A DNA stretch of 44,074 nt, taken from positions 1-44,074 of the forward strand of contig CAMFDG010000016.1 of assembly GCA_945949045.1 (NCBI GenBank). The letters are read 5' to 3'. Under the pieces are notes generated by a model. The model searched no databases. It worked only from the letters and a program-made list of their open reading frames with translations, and was not told where the DNA came from. Source of the DNA: an uncultured Lachnospiraceae bacterium. Lineage in GTDB: Bacteria > Bacillota > Clostridia > Lachnospirales > Lachnospiraceae. Below are positions 24,701 through 33,535 of the stretch, piece by piece; position 1 is the stretch's first letter; each line of letters begins with the position of its first letter. Both the position numbers and the translations under genes were made by a program.

Positions 24701-26739
24701 ATCAGGCAGGTAATCAGTATCTTAGATCCAGTGCGATCGACTACACTGCTTTTGAGAAGGGAAATGATAAGGCAAAGGAGAGAATCAATGTTCTGCAGAT
24801 GTGCCTGCCTCCGATGAGAAAAGCGTCGCGTAACGGAGTGAGTTCAACTCCATATGATGACAAAAATGGTATTTATAATACTAGTTTATGGAAGGCAGAC
24901 CGGTTCAGTTCTTTTACCAAATACAGCGTGAATCTGGGAGGTCATCAGTATTATGATCCGGATTATGTTTACACGGAAAGCAGTGATACGCGCATATATG
25001 ATAATTATATGAAATCGAATTCCGGAAAAAGAACGACTGTTGCGAAGTTCGAGAAATATCTGGAGAATGTAAATGAATTTGATGTAAATATTCAGTTCCT
25101 GATTAATTCGGATTGGTATGTTCTGTTTGGTGATCAATCTGTTGACGCAGAGGGAAAAACTGTGGATCAGGAACAGAGAATTGAGAATTGGAAGTCTTTC
25201 CTTGCTGAGTACGATATGGTTGTTCTGGGATTCATTGATAGTAACAGCTTTTCTGAGGATCCTGTGTTTGTCGAGGGAATCAATGACTTTATCAATCAGG
25301 GAAAGAGTATGATTTTCAGTCATGATCTGGTATTTAGCCCGGATGCTAAAGATGTTGGAAACTATGGAAATTATTCTACCTGGCTTAGAACCGTTTCCGG
25401 ACAACGAAGAAGTTACTATAATAAGGAGAGTGACGGTACATACGACAAAACTTATTCCAATACATTTGTGAATGGAAAGGAGATTTTCTCGCAGTCTGAA
25501 TTAAAGGCCGCTTATGAAAGTACTCGCAGCGATAAAATGAGAGATGTCTATTTCCATCAATTTACAGATTCCGATGACGACAAAGTTCTTGACAATGATT
25601 TTAATTCGGTAGAGTATAGCTTCAAGGATACCTATACCTGCGAAATCATGGATAATGCAACACAGATGTATGCGAGATATCGTTCTAAAGCAAGAGGGAA
25701 GACGGATCGTGTAAAAAATGCAAACAGTACTAATGATACTTTATCATGGCCGGACAATAGCGCCGGAACCTCGTTTGTACGGCTTGCCAATAATGGTCAG
25801 ATTACCTCCTATCCTTATAAGTTGAATGATGTGATTCAGGTACTGAATTCACACGTGCAGAATTATCAGCTGGATATGGAATATCAAACCTATGGTGATG
25901 TTAATGTATGGTTTAATCTGACAGACACCTATGATCCGGATATTTATGGTAATAGTACTCTTATAGGCGGAGATTCCAGTGAGAATAAGACCGATGCATA
26001 TTCATCGAAAATGCAGGATTCCCGGAATAATTTCTATATCTACAATAAGGGAAATATTACGTATACCGGTTCAGGTCATGGAGATGCTCATAATGGAAAA
26101 ACCAATTGCCGCATGACCGATGATGAGGTAAAGCTTTTCGTTAATACGATGATCAGTGCTTACCGTCCACCGGAGCAGGGACCGTATGTATCAATTGACA
26201 ATGCCAGCTCTGTATCATCAAACGGAGACAGCCTTCTCTATGTAGATTATGATACTGTTAAGAAGGGTGCTGACATTGATGAGGAGGTTGTTGACAGTGA
26301 TGTTCTGGACAGCAATGTTGTTACCATTAACGGAGAGAAGATGGTAAGGGTAGAGTTTACCGTTAGAGATGATTCCGTAGCGGATGGGGAACAGACGCAG
26401 GAAGGTGAACCTGCTGCTCAACAAACGCAGTATCTCCTGAATATCAAGAGTGTAGTAGGTGAGACGAAGACGGATCTGGAGATTTCAGAGATTGTACCTG
26501 CAAAGAATTCAGGTGCTTCGAGTCCTCAGCTACAGAAGAGCAGCTCTAAGTTCTACATTGTTGATGCAAATAAACAGTACGTGATTTACGTCCCATATAA
26601 CAGTGTTGCGCAGAGTGGTAATCTGAATTATGAGTTTACGGCGTACTCGACATATTATAAAGAGAATCGTAAATGCAGGACACCAAAGGAGACTACAAAC
26701 CTTGATGTGATGATTTTACCGCTTTTCAGTCTGAACTAA
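21739..26739 (+). CDS. Giant secreted pilus-associated protein (DUF5057-like), candidate tip adhesin
   Basis: A 1666-residue protein with a signal peptide (MKTAVKRF, hydrophobic 9-25) and no sortase motif or C-terminal anchor. It has the DUF5057-type start, FVVLEIVP (75-81) and GYFIPGCEPI. Three Rossmann-like modules can be traced. Each begins with a VLEIxP-type strand (75, 561, 1015). Each has a D-L/M-hydrophobic strand (DLIYIHSG 315, YDLIIIG 659, YDMVVLG 1158), then a third strand (GKPIVVDQ 761, GKSMIFSHD 1188). Asp-rich loops DSDGDG (900-905) and DSDDDKVLDND (1277-1287) resemble calcium sites. A glutamine-rich linker precedes a C-terminal beta domain. As last gene of the pilus operon it is a candidate tip protein, by analogy with PilY1; that is inference. 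Confidence 0.75.
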   Translation: MKTAVKRFISIILCISMLMGMIVVGDAYDDRTYAYIQSNVDYSNNKAYSCGDFPDASTLKTNPEADLGDADNQFVVLEIVPTYDQGTFGYFIPGCEPINMAAIERDYAKQQGNMGLLQDAYSVSERDIYSLYEDIPANTPYNITTTMGWDKDDVTDYMARTDFEVGYTNTGVNIGYNMWYHKPDDSDCKREGYFVKVETGGNYSRVQVQSGDGHGTPYNKDPNDSNYYFKYQEGGEYKWYNKGDVLPYDVSDTEHVVAMTRNDVFKCHVTNLVHNDTFVQKALGDKSTDFISNVITITPEDLDKEGNIGLIDKADLIYIHSGKNTDVMMEIWQKYNKWGKTTENNRYYPDLFDKHDLTNQETLRIMARMGTDNPASLVFETPTLYPSGRKDLNTYKLMLMVTQFKPADFCNKLGLLSAVETASKGKEKLSYPAKKVDNGQIVDAPEISDNWEPTTVNPPYSSGTFAYNPSGQDITGEMRFDGKNFGGMNVFDKILTYNGDNSLLQNFLTASGIQEGSNNNPLNGGTTMTDLKDYYGNKTSFTMQQIMKFILSVPQYTPKLRVLEIEPCQQFIYQNTSFKQTVDGKEFDWVKYYENLFPWYEADQDSGSWVEDPERLQVTTMTTAEFIGSTGRYEYGQVDNLNNPIKLTIDSSDDLTAKYDLIIIGAMQDASNGLNGYNDEDLGNLLYTSVGDLVFRYIDKNQADASSITSNKNSYPGWKDVNGSESDKQIRCDFGDYKMRYSGNDITLKKMLELEDFLRAGKPIVVDQKLYKEDGSEIDTEKVDKSSKLYDLLTWNDPDSDAEERILRYNDYSPKQMKKIIAKSRCQLFFVNATDGYPMEYGYSQEDQKYSLGGSNGTASGVIVNENYQPKDASGNAVLSYHFYIDGVIGQKYRVHLSIDSDGDGVYRGSLKEHSEIDNMNQALGKEGDEKDSYDTVENTLSMQVYDEDGTALGNSTEVELEPNKRYYATYTLPKSRLGIVPWKLEVYQAGNQYLRSSAIDYTAFEKGNDKAKERINVLQMCLPPMRKASRNGVSSTPYDDKNGIYNTSLWKADRFSSFTKYSVNLGGHQYYDPDYVYTESSDTRIYDNYMKSNSGKRTTVAKFEKYLENVNEFDVNIQFLINSDWYVLFGDQSVDAEGKTVDQEQRIENWKSFLAEYDMVVLGFIDSNSFSEDPVFVEGINDFINQGKSMIFSHDLVFSPDAKDVGNYGNYSTWLRTVSGQRRSYYNKESDGTYDKTYSNTFVNGKEIFSQSELKAAYESTRSDKMRDVYFHQFTDSDDDKVLDNDFNSVEYSFKDTYTCEIMDNATQMYARYRSKARGKTDRVKNANSTNDTLSWPDNSAGTSFVRLANNGQITSYPYKLNDVIQVLNSHVQNYQLDMEYQTYGDVNVWFNLTDTYDPDIYGNSTLIGGDSSENKTDAYSSKMQDSRNNFYIYNKGNITYTGSGHGDAHNGKTNCRMTDDEVKLFVNTMISAYRPPEQGPYVSIDNASSVSSNGDSLLYVDYDTVKKGADIDEEVVDSDVLDSNVVTINGEKMVRVEFTVRDDSVADGEQTQEGEPAAQQTQYLLNIKSVVGETKTDLEISEIVPAKNSGASSPQLQKSSSKFYIVDANKQYVIYVPYNSVAQSGNLNYEFTAYSTYYKENRKCRTPKETTNLDVMILPLFSLN

Positions 26740-26745
26740 AATGAT

Positions 26746-26787
26746 AAAACCGGCTTTTAAGTGTGATGTGCTTGGAAGCCGGTTTTT
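26746..26787 (+). terminator. Terminator of the type IV pilus operon
   Basis: AAAACCGGCTT (26746-26756) pairs with AAGCCGGTTTT (26776-26786) and runs into T's. It ends the 20 kb operon seven bases after the giant gene's stop. Confidence 0.93.
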
Positions 26788-26944
26788 GTGTAATTTTTGT
26801 GTAATTTGTATACGCGATTCGCGCCTTTACGTGAGGAACTGTAGTTATGTATAATTATATTATTAATTTTCCAACCTCATTTTGATTCTTCATTTGTATA
26901 TGTGATGTATATTGACACACTAGTCGGAACATTGCTTTTCTCAA

Positions 26945-26983
26945 AATGGGTAGAGTACATTGATGAATGTACATCTACCCATT
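26945..26983 (+). repeat. Long inverted repeat upstream of the ABC exporter
   Basis: AATGGGTAGA/TCTACCCATT (26945-26954, 26974-26983) and GTACATT/AATGTAC (26955-26961, 26966-26972) form a 17-base-pair hairpin with a GATG loop and one bulged A. It has no T-run on the plus strand. It lies in the 379-base gap 26740-27118, otherwise AT-rich with no gene. It could be an operator or a remnant of a mobile hairpin element. Confidence 0.6.
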
Positions 26984-27010
26984 CTTTATAAAACCTTTAG
27001 ATTTCCCACC

Positions 27011-27039
27011 TTGTCAATAAAAAATGAAAGTGCTAACAT
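27011..27039 (+). promoter_or_regulatory. Possible promoter of the ABC exporter operon
   Basis: TTGTCA (27011-27016) and TAACAT (27034-27039) are 17 bases apart, about 80 bases before the first exporter ATG. Confidence 0.5.
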
Positions 27040-27118
27040 AGAAAGCGTGCGTAACCTGGTATATTTTTACATAGAAAAATACGAAGGATTTTCAAGGCGA
27101 AAAGAAGGGAGACCGGAA

Positions 27119-29323
27119 ATGGGTAAGATTTTTAAGAATATGCTGCCTTACTGGAGATGGATTCTGGTGATTGTGGCCTTTTTAATCGTGCAGGCGTTCT
27201 GCGATCTGTCTCTGCCACAGTATACCTCGAATCTGATCGATGTGGGAATTATGAGCAGTGGTGTGGAGCATATTCTGCCGGAGAAGATGACAGAGGAAGA
27301 TTATCAGTCAGCTCAGCTTTTTATGACAGAGAAGGAACGGAAGGCTTTTGCAGATTGCTACGAGCTTGAGAAGGCGACAGACCAAAACGCTTCTTCTTAT
27401 AAGCGCGTATGTGATACGGAGACGCTGGAGGAATCTGACGAGACATTTCTGGAGCCTATCGTCATGGCCTATCAGATGTCTCAGATGAAGGAATCCGATA
27501 TTGATATGTCGAAGGTTTCGGAGGAGATGGGAGGCAGTGATTCGACACAGTTCCTACAGGCATTGGCCGCAGGACAGCTTTCCGATGAGCAGATACTTGC
27601 GATGCGGGAAAAGGTGTCTGACCAGATTGATGCCATCGGTGCCAGGACCCTGCAGTCTATGGGTGTTTCCTATGCGGTTGCCTGCGATAAAAACGCAGGT
27701 CTGGATATGGACAAGATCCAGATGCATTATATGGTGACGGCAGGAATTCAGATGCTGTTATTCACGCTTCTGATGGTTCTGGCGGCAGTGGGCGTGGGAT
27801 ACTGTGCATCTATTGTGGGTGCGGCTGTTGGACGGGATCTGCGGGAAAAGACCTTCTGCAATGTGGTAAAGTATTCAAACGCGGAGATGGATCATTTTTC
27901 TACGGCTTCTCTGATTACAAGAAGTACGAATGATGTCCAGCAGGTGCAGATGGTGACCACGGTGTTTCTTCGGATGGTGTTGTATGCGCCTATTGTGGGA
28001 ATTGGCGGAATCATCAAGGTAGCCCAGACCAGGGCAGGGATGGAATGGGTGATCGCTCTTGCGGTGCTTTTGATCGTTGGTTTTGTGCTGCTTCTGGTGT
28101 CTATTGCGATGCCGAAATTTAAGATCATGCAGGAACTGGTGGACCGGTTGAATCTGGTGTCCCGGGAGATTTTGACGGGGTTAAATGTGATCCGGGCTTT
28201 TGGCCGGGAGAAAAAGGAGGAGGAACGCTTTGATGAGGCGAACCGGAACCTCATGAGAACCCAGTTGTTTACCAACCGGGTAATGACGTTCATGATGCCG
28301 GGCATGATGATGATCATGTACTGCATTACCCTGCTGATCGTGTGGGTGGCAGCAAAAAGAATCGACGGTGGTTACATGCAGGTGGGCGCCATGACGGCTT
28401 TCATTACCTATACCATGATGATTGTTATGTCCTTTTTGATGCTGACAGCGATGTCCATTATGCTGCCAAGAGCCGGCGTGGCTGCGGAGCGTATGGAGGA
28501 GGTAATCCGTACGACAACTTCGATTGCAGATCCCAAGGAGGCCAAAAGACCAGAGCAGGAAAAGGGCGTGGTTGCTTTTCACCATGTGAATTTCCGGTAT
28601 CCGGGTGCGGATGAGGATGTGCTTTCTGATATTGATTTTGTGGCCGAACCGGGGAAAACTACGGCGATTATCGGAAGTACCGGCTGTGGCAAATCCACCC
28701 TGGTGAATCTGCTTCCAAGGTTTTATGATGTGACGGAGGGAAGCATTACCGTGGACGGCGTGGATGTCAGGGATTATTCCCTTAAGGAACTCCGCAATCA
28801 GATCGGGTTTGTGCCGCAGAAAGGGATTTTATTCTCAGGTACGATTGAGAGTAATCTGCGTTTCGGGGCGGAGGATGCGTCGGATGAGCAGATTCATGAA
28901 GCGGCAGAGATTGCTCAGGCCAGTGAATTTATCGATGAAAAGGAGGATGGCTACCGGAGTACCATCGCCCAGGGGGGCAGCAATGTGTCCGGTGGCCAGA
29001 AGCAGCGGCTTGCCATTGCCAGAGCCATTGCGAAAGAACCGAAAATCTTTGTGTTTGATGACAGCTTTTCTGCGCTTGATATGAAGACAGATGCAGCACT
29101 TCGGAAAGCCTTAGCCGCAAAGACCGGGGATGCAGCCGTTCTGATCGTGGCGCAGAGAATCAGCACGATACTTAATGCGGACCAGATTCTTGTGCTGGAT
29201 GATGGCAAAATTGTAGGTAAGGGAACACATGAAAAGCTGCTGCATAGCTGTGAGGTCTATGAGCAGATTGCAAGAAGCCAGCTTTCCGCCAGGGAGCTTG
29301 GTCTTTCAGAGGAGGTGAAGTAG
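27119..29323 (+). CDS. ABC exporter subunit 1 (degenerate ATP site)
   Basis: A 734-residue exporter half with six membrane helices followed by an ATPase domain. Walker A GSTGCGKST (519-527) and signature VSGGQ (623-627) are intact. Walker B is FVFDD with Asp648 in place of the catalytic Glu, and the switch His is Gln679 (VAQRIST). Those two losses mark a degenerate site. Helix 1 and helix 2 are separated by about 150 acidic residues (40-190), a large external insertion not seen in the partner. ATG 27119 is chosen because GAAGGGAG lies nine bases upstream; the frame is open 159 bases further up. It forms a heterodimer with the next gene. Multidrug export is possible; the substrate is unknown. 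Confidence 0.93.
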   Translation: MGKIFKNMLPYWRWILVIVAFLIVQAFCDLSLPQYTSNLIDVGIMSSGVEHILPEKMTEEDYQSAQLFMTEKERKAFADCYELEKATDQNASSYKRVCDTETLEESDETFLEPIVMAYQMSQMKESDIDMSKVSEEMGGSDSTQFLQALAAGQLSDEQILAMREKVSDQIDAIGARTLQSMGVSYAVACDKNAGLDMDKIQMHYMVTAGIQMLLFTLLMVLAAVGVGYCASIVGAAVGRDLREKTFCNVVKYSNAEMDHFSTASLITRSTNDVQQVQMVTTVFLRMVLYAPIVGIGGIIKVAQTRAGMEWVIALAVLLIVGFVLLLVSIAMPKFKIMQELVDRLNLVSREILTGLNVIRAFGREKKEEERFDEANRNLMRTQLFTNRVMTFMMPGMMMIMYCITLLIVWVAAKRIDGGYMQVGAMTAFITYTMMIVMSFLMLTAMSIMLPRAGVAAERMEEVIRTTTSIADPKEAKRPEQEKGVVAFHHVNFRYPGADEDVLSDIDFVAEPGKTTAIIGSTGCGKSTLVNLLPRFYDVTEGSITVDGVDVRDYSLKELRNQIGFVPQKGILFSGTIESNLRFGAEDASDEQIHEAAEIAQASEFIDEKEDGYRSTIAQGGSNVSGGQKQRLAIARAIAKEPKIFVFDDSFSALDMKTDAALRKALAAKTGDAAVLIVAQRISTILNADQILVLDDGKIVGKGTHEKLLHSCEVYEQIARSQLSARELGLSEEVK

Positions 29324-29324
29324 G

Positions 29325-31130
29325 ATGCCGCATGGACATGGGAGAGGCATGATGCCTGGTGAGAAGCCAAAGGATATGAAAGGCTCCATGGGAAAGCTGC
29401 TGCGTTATCTGGGAAGCTATAAGGCGGCAATCCTTGTGGTGATGTTGTTTGCGGCCGCCTCAACGGTATTTTCCGTGGTGGGACCTAAGGTTATGGCACG
29501 TGCCACCAATACTCTGGTGGATGGCCTTACAGCAAAGATTGCCGGAACGGGAGCCATTGATTTTACCTATATTGCAAAGGTACTTCTTTTTACACTGTGC
29601 CTGTATGTGTGCAGTGCTGTATTTAACTTTATTCAGGGCATGATCATGACGGGAGTCACGCAGAAGACCTGTTATCGGATGAGGCGGGATATTTCCCGTA
29701 AGATCAACCGCATGCCAATGAAATATTTTGAGAGCCGGACCTACGGAGAGGTGCTCTCCAGAATTACCAACGATGTGGATACGCTGGGACAGAGCCTGAA
29801 CCAGAGCATTACGATGGTAATCACCAGTGTGGCTACTCTGATTGGTACTTTGGTGATGATGCTGTCAATCTCCGGGATCATGACGCTGATTTCACTGGTA
29901 ATCCTGCCGATTTCCATGGCGCTGATCTCTCTGGTGGTGAAACATTCCCAAAAATATTTCAGACAGCAGCAGGAATACTTAGGCCATGTGAACGGCCAGG
30001 TAGAGGAAATTTATGGCGGGCATCTGGTGGTGCAGGCCTTTAACAGGGAGGAGGAGACGATTAAGACCTTCTCTGAGACAAACAATATTCTGTACCAGTC
30101 GGCATGGAAGTCCCAGTTCCTTTCCGGATTGATGCAGCCCATTATGATGTTTGTGGGGAATCTCGGTTACGTAGGTGTGGCAATTTCCGGTGGTATTCTT
30201 GCGATTCGCGGAACCATTGGTGTCGGAGAAATTCAGGCCTTTATTCAGTATGTGAAGAATTTTACCCAGCCGATTCAGCAGATTGCCCAGGTTGCGAACC
30301 AGCTGCAGTCAATGACGGCGGCTGCGGAGCGGGTCTTTGAGTTTCTGGAGGAGGAAGAGGAGGAAATCTCCGTTCCCGATCCGGTGCATCCGGATCATGT
30401 TGAGGGAAGTGTGGAATTTTCCCATGTGTCCTTTGGCTATAAGGAAGGGCAGACGATTATTCATGATTTTTCTGCAAAGGTAAAGCCGGGGCAGAAGATT
30501 GCCATTGTCGGGCCTACCGGTGCAGGAAAAACCACCATGGTAAAGCTTTTGATGCGCTTCTATGATGTCACAGGCGGTGCGATTCTGGTGGACGGACATG
30601 ATATTCGGGAATTCAACCGGCATGAGCTTCGGGATGCCTTTGGCATGGTGCTGCAGGATACCTGGCTTTTCAAGGGTACGATCATGGAGAATATTCGTTA
30701 TGGACGTCTAGATGCCACGGACGAGGAGGTCATTGCTGCAGCCCGGGCGGCCCATGCACATCATTTCATCCAGACTCTCCCGGGGGGATATCAGATGGAA
30801 CTCAATGAGGACGCCAGCAATGTCTCACAGGGCCAGAAGCAGCTTCTCACGATTGCCAGAGCCATCCTTGCGGACAATCCGATCCTGATTCTAGACGAGG
30901 CTACCTCCTCGGTGGATACCCGCACGGAGGAGCGGATCCAGAAGGCGCTGGATAACCTGATGCGGGGGCGTACCAGTTTTATTATTGCCCACCGTCTGTC
31001 TACCATCAGGGACGCAGACCTGATTCTTGTGATGAAGGACGGCGACATTATTGAGCATGGGAAACACGAAGAACTGCTGGCACAGAACGGATTTTATGCA
31101 CAGCTGTATAATTCTCAGTTTGAATCATAA
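29325..31130 (+). CDS. ABC exporter subunit 2 (catalytic ATP site)
   Basis: A 601-residue exporter half, starting one base after the stop of subunit 1. Walker A GPTGAGKTT (396-404), Walker B LILDEATSS (Asp524, Glu525) and switch His556 are intact. The signature is VSQGQ (500-504), not the canonical LSGGQ. In a heterodimer this altered signature faces the altered Walker B of subunit 1, so both defects fall in one composite site. The N-terminus MPHGHGRGMMPGEK is Met/Gly/His-rich. The pair matches the BmrCD/TM287-288 type of asymmetric exporter. Confidence 0.95.
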   Translation: MPHGHGRGMMPGEKPKDMKGSMGKLLRYLGSYKAAILVVMLFAAASTVFSVVGPKVMARATNTLVDGLTAKIAGTGAIDFTYIAKVLLFTLCLYVCSAVFNFIQGMIMTGVTQKTCYRMRRDISRKINRMPMKYFESRTYGEVLSRITNDVDTLGQSLNQSITMVITSVATLIGTLVMMLSISGIMTLISLVILPISMALISLVVKHSQKYFRQQQEYLGHVNGQVEEIYGGHLVVQAFNREEETIKTFSETNNILYQSAWKSQFLSGLMQPIMMFVGNLGYVGVAISGGILAIRGTIGVGEIQAFIQYVKNFTQPIQQIAQVANQLQSMTAAAERVFEFLEEEEEEISVPDPVHPDHVEGSVEFSHVSFGYKEGQTIIHDFSAKVKPGQKIAIVGPTGAGKTTMVKLLMRFYDVTGGAILVDGHDIREFNRHELRDAFGMVLQDTWLFKGTIMENIRYGRLDATDEEVIAAARAAHAHHFIQTLPGGYQMELNEDASNVSQGQKQLLTIARAILADNPILILDEATSSVDTRTEERIQKALDNLMRGRTSFIIAHRLSTIRDADLILVMKDGDIIEHGKHEELLAQNGFYAQLYNSQFES

Positions 31131-31140
31131 GCAAAATAAA

Positions 31141-31190
31141 TTGTCAAATGCTTTCCTATGTAGTATAATCTAATCAGTATTTATCGACAA
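31141..31190 (+). promoter_or_regulatory. spo0A promoter with a possible 0A box
   Basis: TTGTCA (31141-31146), 17 bases, TATAAT (31164-31169): near-consensus sigma-A. Twelve bases further on, the minus strand reads TTGTCGATAA (31190-31181), matching the 0A box TGTCGAA in six of seven positions. Autoregulation by Spo0A is therefore possible but not shown. No obvious sigma-H promoter was found. Confidence 0.65.
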
Positions 31191-31262
31191 ACTCTGACAA
31201 AATCTGCGCGTGGTTTCCGATTATATTTGTTATGACTGAATTTGACACTTAGGAGGCCTGTT

Positions 31263-32054
31263 ATGGGAAAACTAAATGTCGCAATTGCAGATGATAATGA
31301 AATTACGAGGGAACTGCTGGGAGAAATTGTCTCCAGTGATGAAGAACTCCAGCTGATCGGTACAGCAAGAGATGGGGTAGAAGCCTGTCATCTGATCAAG
31401 GAGAAAGAACCGGATGTCGTTCTTTTGGACATTGTGATGCCGAAGCTGGATGGGCTTGGTGTGCTCGACAGGATACGTGAAGATCAGACGCTTAAGAATC
31501 GTCCGTCATTTTTGATGGTGAGTGCTGTCAGTAATGAGCGGATCACGGAGGATGCGTTTATGAGAGGGGCGGATTATTATATCATGAAGCCCTTTGACAA
31601 TGGTATTATTCTTGATCGTATCAAGACGGTGATTCAGCGTAAAAATGCAAAGGAACCACGTAAGCTGGAGGGATTTGACAGGCCTGAGCTTGGCAGTATG
31701 CAGACTTTGGAGGAGGACGTAACAGAGATTATTCACGAAGTTGGCGTTCCGGCCCATATCAAGGGATATCAGTACTTAAGGGAAGCAATCATCATGTGCG
31801 TGAACAACATGGATATGCTCAATTCCATCACGAAGATACTCTATCCGGGTATTGCCAAGAAGTTTCAGACAACACCAAGCCGTGTGGAGCGGGCAATCCG
31901 TCACGCGATCGAGGTGGCATGGAGCCGTGGCAAGATGGATACGCTGGATGACCTGTTCGGTTATACGATCAGCAATGGAAAAGGCAAGCCCACCAACTCT
32001 GAATTTATTGCTCTGATTACGGACAAGATTCGTTTACAGATGAAGAGTAAGTGA
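31263..32054 (+). CDS. spo0A: Stage 0 sporulation response regulator Spo0A
   Basis: Spo0A is the master regulator of sporulation in Firmicutes, activated by phosphorylation. The 263-residue product has a receiver domain (acid pocket Asp10/Asp11, phospho-acceptor Asp56 in LLDIVMP, Lys109 in IMKPF) and the Spo0A_C DNA-binding domain. The recognition helix [20 protein letters not shown] (from 202) is the hallmark and is intact. ATG 31263 is fixed by TAGGAGG (31251-31257). The usual neighbour spoIVB is absent; flanking genes are an ABC exporter and glgA. In this family group Spo0A is often kept even where spores are not seen. Confidence 0.96.
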   Translation: MGKLNVAIADDNEITRELLGEIVSSDEELQLIGTARDGVEACHLIKEKEPDVVLLDIVMPKLDGLGVLDRIREDQTLKNRPSFLMVSAVSNERITEDAFMRGADYYIMKPFDNGIILDRIKTVIQRKNAKEPRKLEGFDRPELGSMQTLEEDVTEIIHEVGVPAHIKGYQYLREAIIMCVNNMDMLNSITKILYPGIAKKFQTTPSRVERAIRHAIEVAWSRGKMDTLDDLFGYTISNGKGKPTNSEFIALITDKIRLQMKSK

Positions 32055-32068
32055 GTGGAGGTATTTGC

Positions 32069-33517
32069 ATGAAAAAGGTTCTGCTAGCCGCATCAGAGGC
32101 GGTTCCGTTCATTAAGACAGGAGGTCTTGCGGATGTCGTGGGTGCCCTGCCGAAGTATCTGGACCGGGAGAGATATGATGTGAGAGTAATTCTTCCGAAG
32201 TATGCCTGTATGGATGCTTCTTTTCTTCCGCAGCTTCGGTTTGTCTGTCATTTCTATGTGAACCTGAATTGGCGGAAGCAGTATGCGGGAATTTTCGAGA
32301 CAGAATACAGAGGCATTAAGTTTTATTTTGTCGACAATGAATTCTATTTTGCAGGGCAGGCACCATACCACAATATCTATGAGGATGTAGAGAAATTTGC
32401 CTATTTTTCAAAGGCAGTGCTGGGAAGTCTTCCCTATCTGGATTTCGTGCCGGATGTGATTCACTGCAACGACTGGCAGACAGGACTGATTCCGGTGTTC
32501 CTTCGGACAGCCTTCGGAGATGATCGTTTTTATGCCGGGATCCGGACGGTGTTTTCTATCCATAACCTGCAGTTTCAGGGACGTTGGAGAATTCAGGAGG
32601 TCATTGATATTACAGGACTTCCGGCTGGTATCTTCAATGCCACCGGTCTGGAATCCTATGGAGAGGCTAATTATCTGAAGGGTGGTGTGGTCTATGCGGA
32701 CGCGGTGACAACCGTGAGCCCCACTTATGCGAAGGATATCATGACTGTGGAGGGCGGCGAGGGCTTAAGCGGCCTCATGTGTGCGAAACGTGACCGCCTT
32801 TTTGGAATTCTTAACGGAATTGATTACGAGGAATTTAACCCGCAGACAGATCCTTATATTCATGTCAATTACACGCACAAGGATGCGCAGGTAGGAAAAA
32901 AGAGAAATAAGGCAGCCCTTCAGAAGGAACTGGGGCTTCCGGTCAGAGATGATGTATTTATGATTGGAGTTGTTTCCCGGATGACAGCTCAGAAAGGATT
33001 TGACCTGATCGATTATGCCATGGAACAGCTTTTGAATTCCCTGGATATTCAGGTTGTGGTTCTGGGAACCGGAGAGGAGAAGTATGAGAATTCCTTCCGC
33101 TATTTCCAGAATAAGTATCCCAAGCAGGTTTGCGCCTACATCGGTTATTCCGAGGAGCAGGCTCATAAGATTTATGCGTCGGCGGATGTGCTTCTGATGC
33201 CATCCCAGTTTGAACCCTGTGGTCTTTCCCAGATGATTGCCATGCGTTACGGAACGCTTCCGATCGTGCGGGAGACCGGAGGTCTTAAGGATACGGTGGA
33301 GCCGTACAATGAGTATGAGAATACCGGCACCGGTTTTTCTTTTGCGAACTTTAATGCACAGGAGATGATGCACGTGATCCAATATGCCTATGAGGTCTAT
33401 GGAGAGCATAAAGATGCGTGGATGAAGCTGCAGCATCGGGCAATGGAGAAGAATTTTTCCTGGGGCAGCTCAGCGAAGAAATACGAGGAGCTTTACGATA
33501 AGATCTGTGATCATTAG
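32069..33517 (+). CDS. glgA: Glycogen synthase (ADP-glucose starch synthase, GT5)
   Basis: GlgA extends alpha-1,4-glucan from ADP-glucose. The 482-residue product has the ADP-glucose motif KTGGLADV (16-23), the GT5 core FSIHNLQFQGRW, and the C-terminal motifs MPSQFEPCGLSQMIAMRYG and RETGGLKDTV. ATG 32069 follows GGAGG with about seven bases; a GTG at 32051 lies upstream of that site and overlaps spo0A. The gap from spo0A is 14 bases, so they may be co-transcribed. No glgB, glgC, glgD or glgP is adjacent, so storage glycogen genes must be elsewhere. Confidence 0.96.
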   Translation: MKKVLLAASEAVPFIKTGGLADVVGALPKYLDRERYDVRVILPKYACMDASFLPQLRFVCHFYVNLNWRKQYAGIFETEYRGIKFYFVDNEFYFAGQAPYHNIYEDVEKFAYFSKAVLGSLPYLDFVPDVIHCNDWQTGLIPVFLRTAFGDDRFYAGIRTVFSIHNLQFQGRWRIQEVIDITGLPAGIFNATGLESYGEANYLKGGVVYADAVTTVSPTYAKDIMTVEGGEGLSGLMCAKRDRLFGILNGIDYEEFNPQTDPYIHVNYTHKDAQVGKKRNKAALQKELGLPVRDDVFMIGVVSRMTAQKGFDLIDYAMEQLLNSLDIQVVVLGTGEEKYENSFRYFQNKYPKQVCAYIGYSEEQAHKIYASADVLLMPSQFEPCGLSQMIAMRYGTLPIVRETGGLKDTVEPYNEYENTGTGFSFANFNAQEMMHVIQYAYEVYGEHKDAWMKLQHRAMEKNFSWGSSAKKYEELYDKICDH

Positions 33518-33535
33518 ATATATGTACGAATATGG

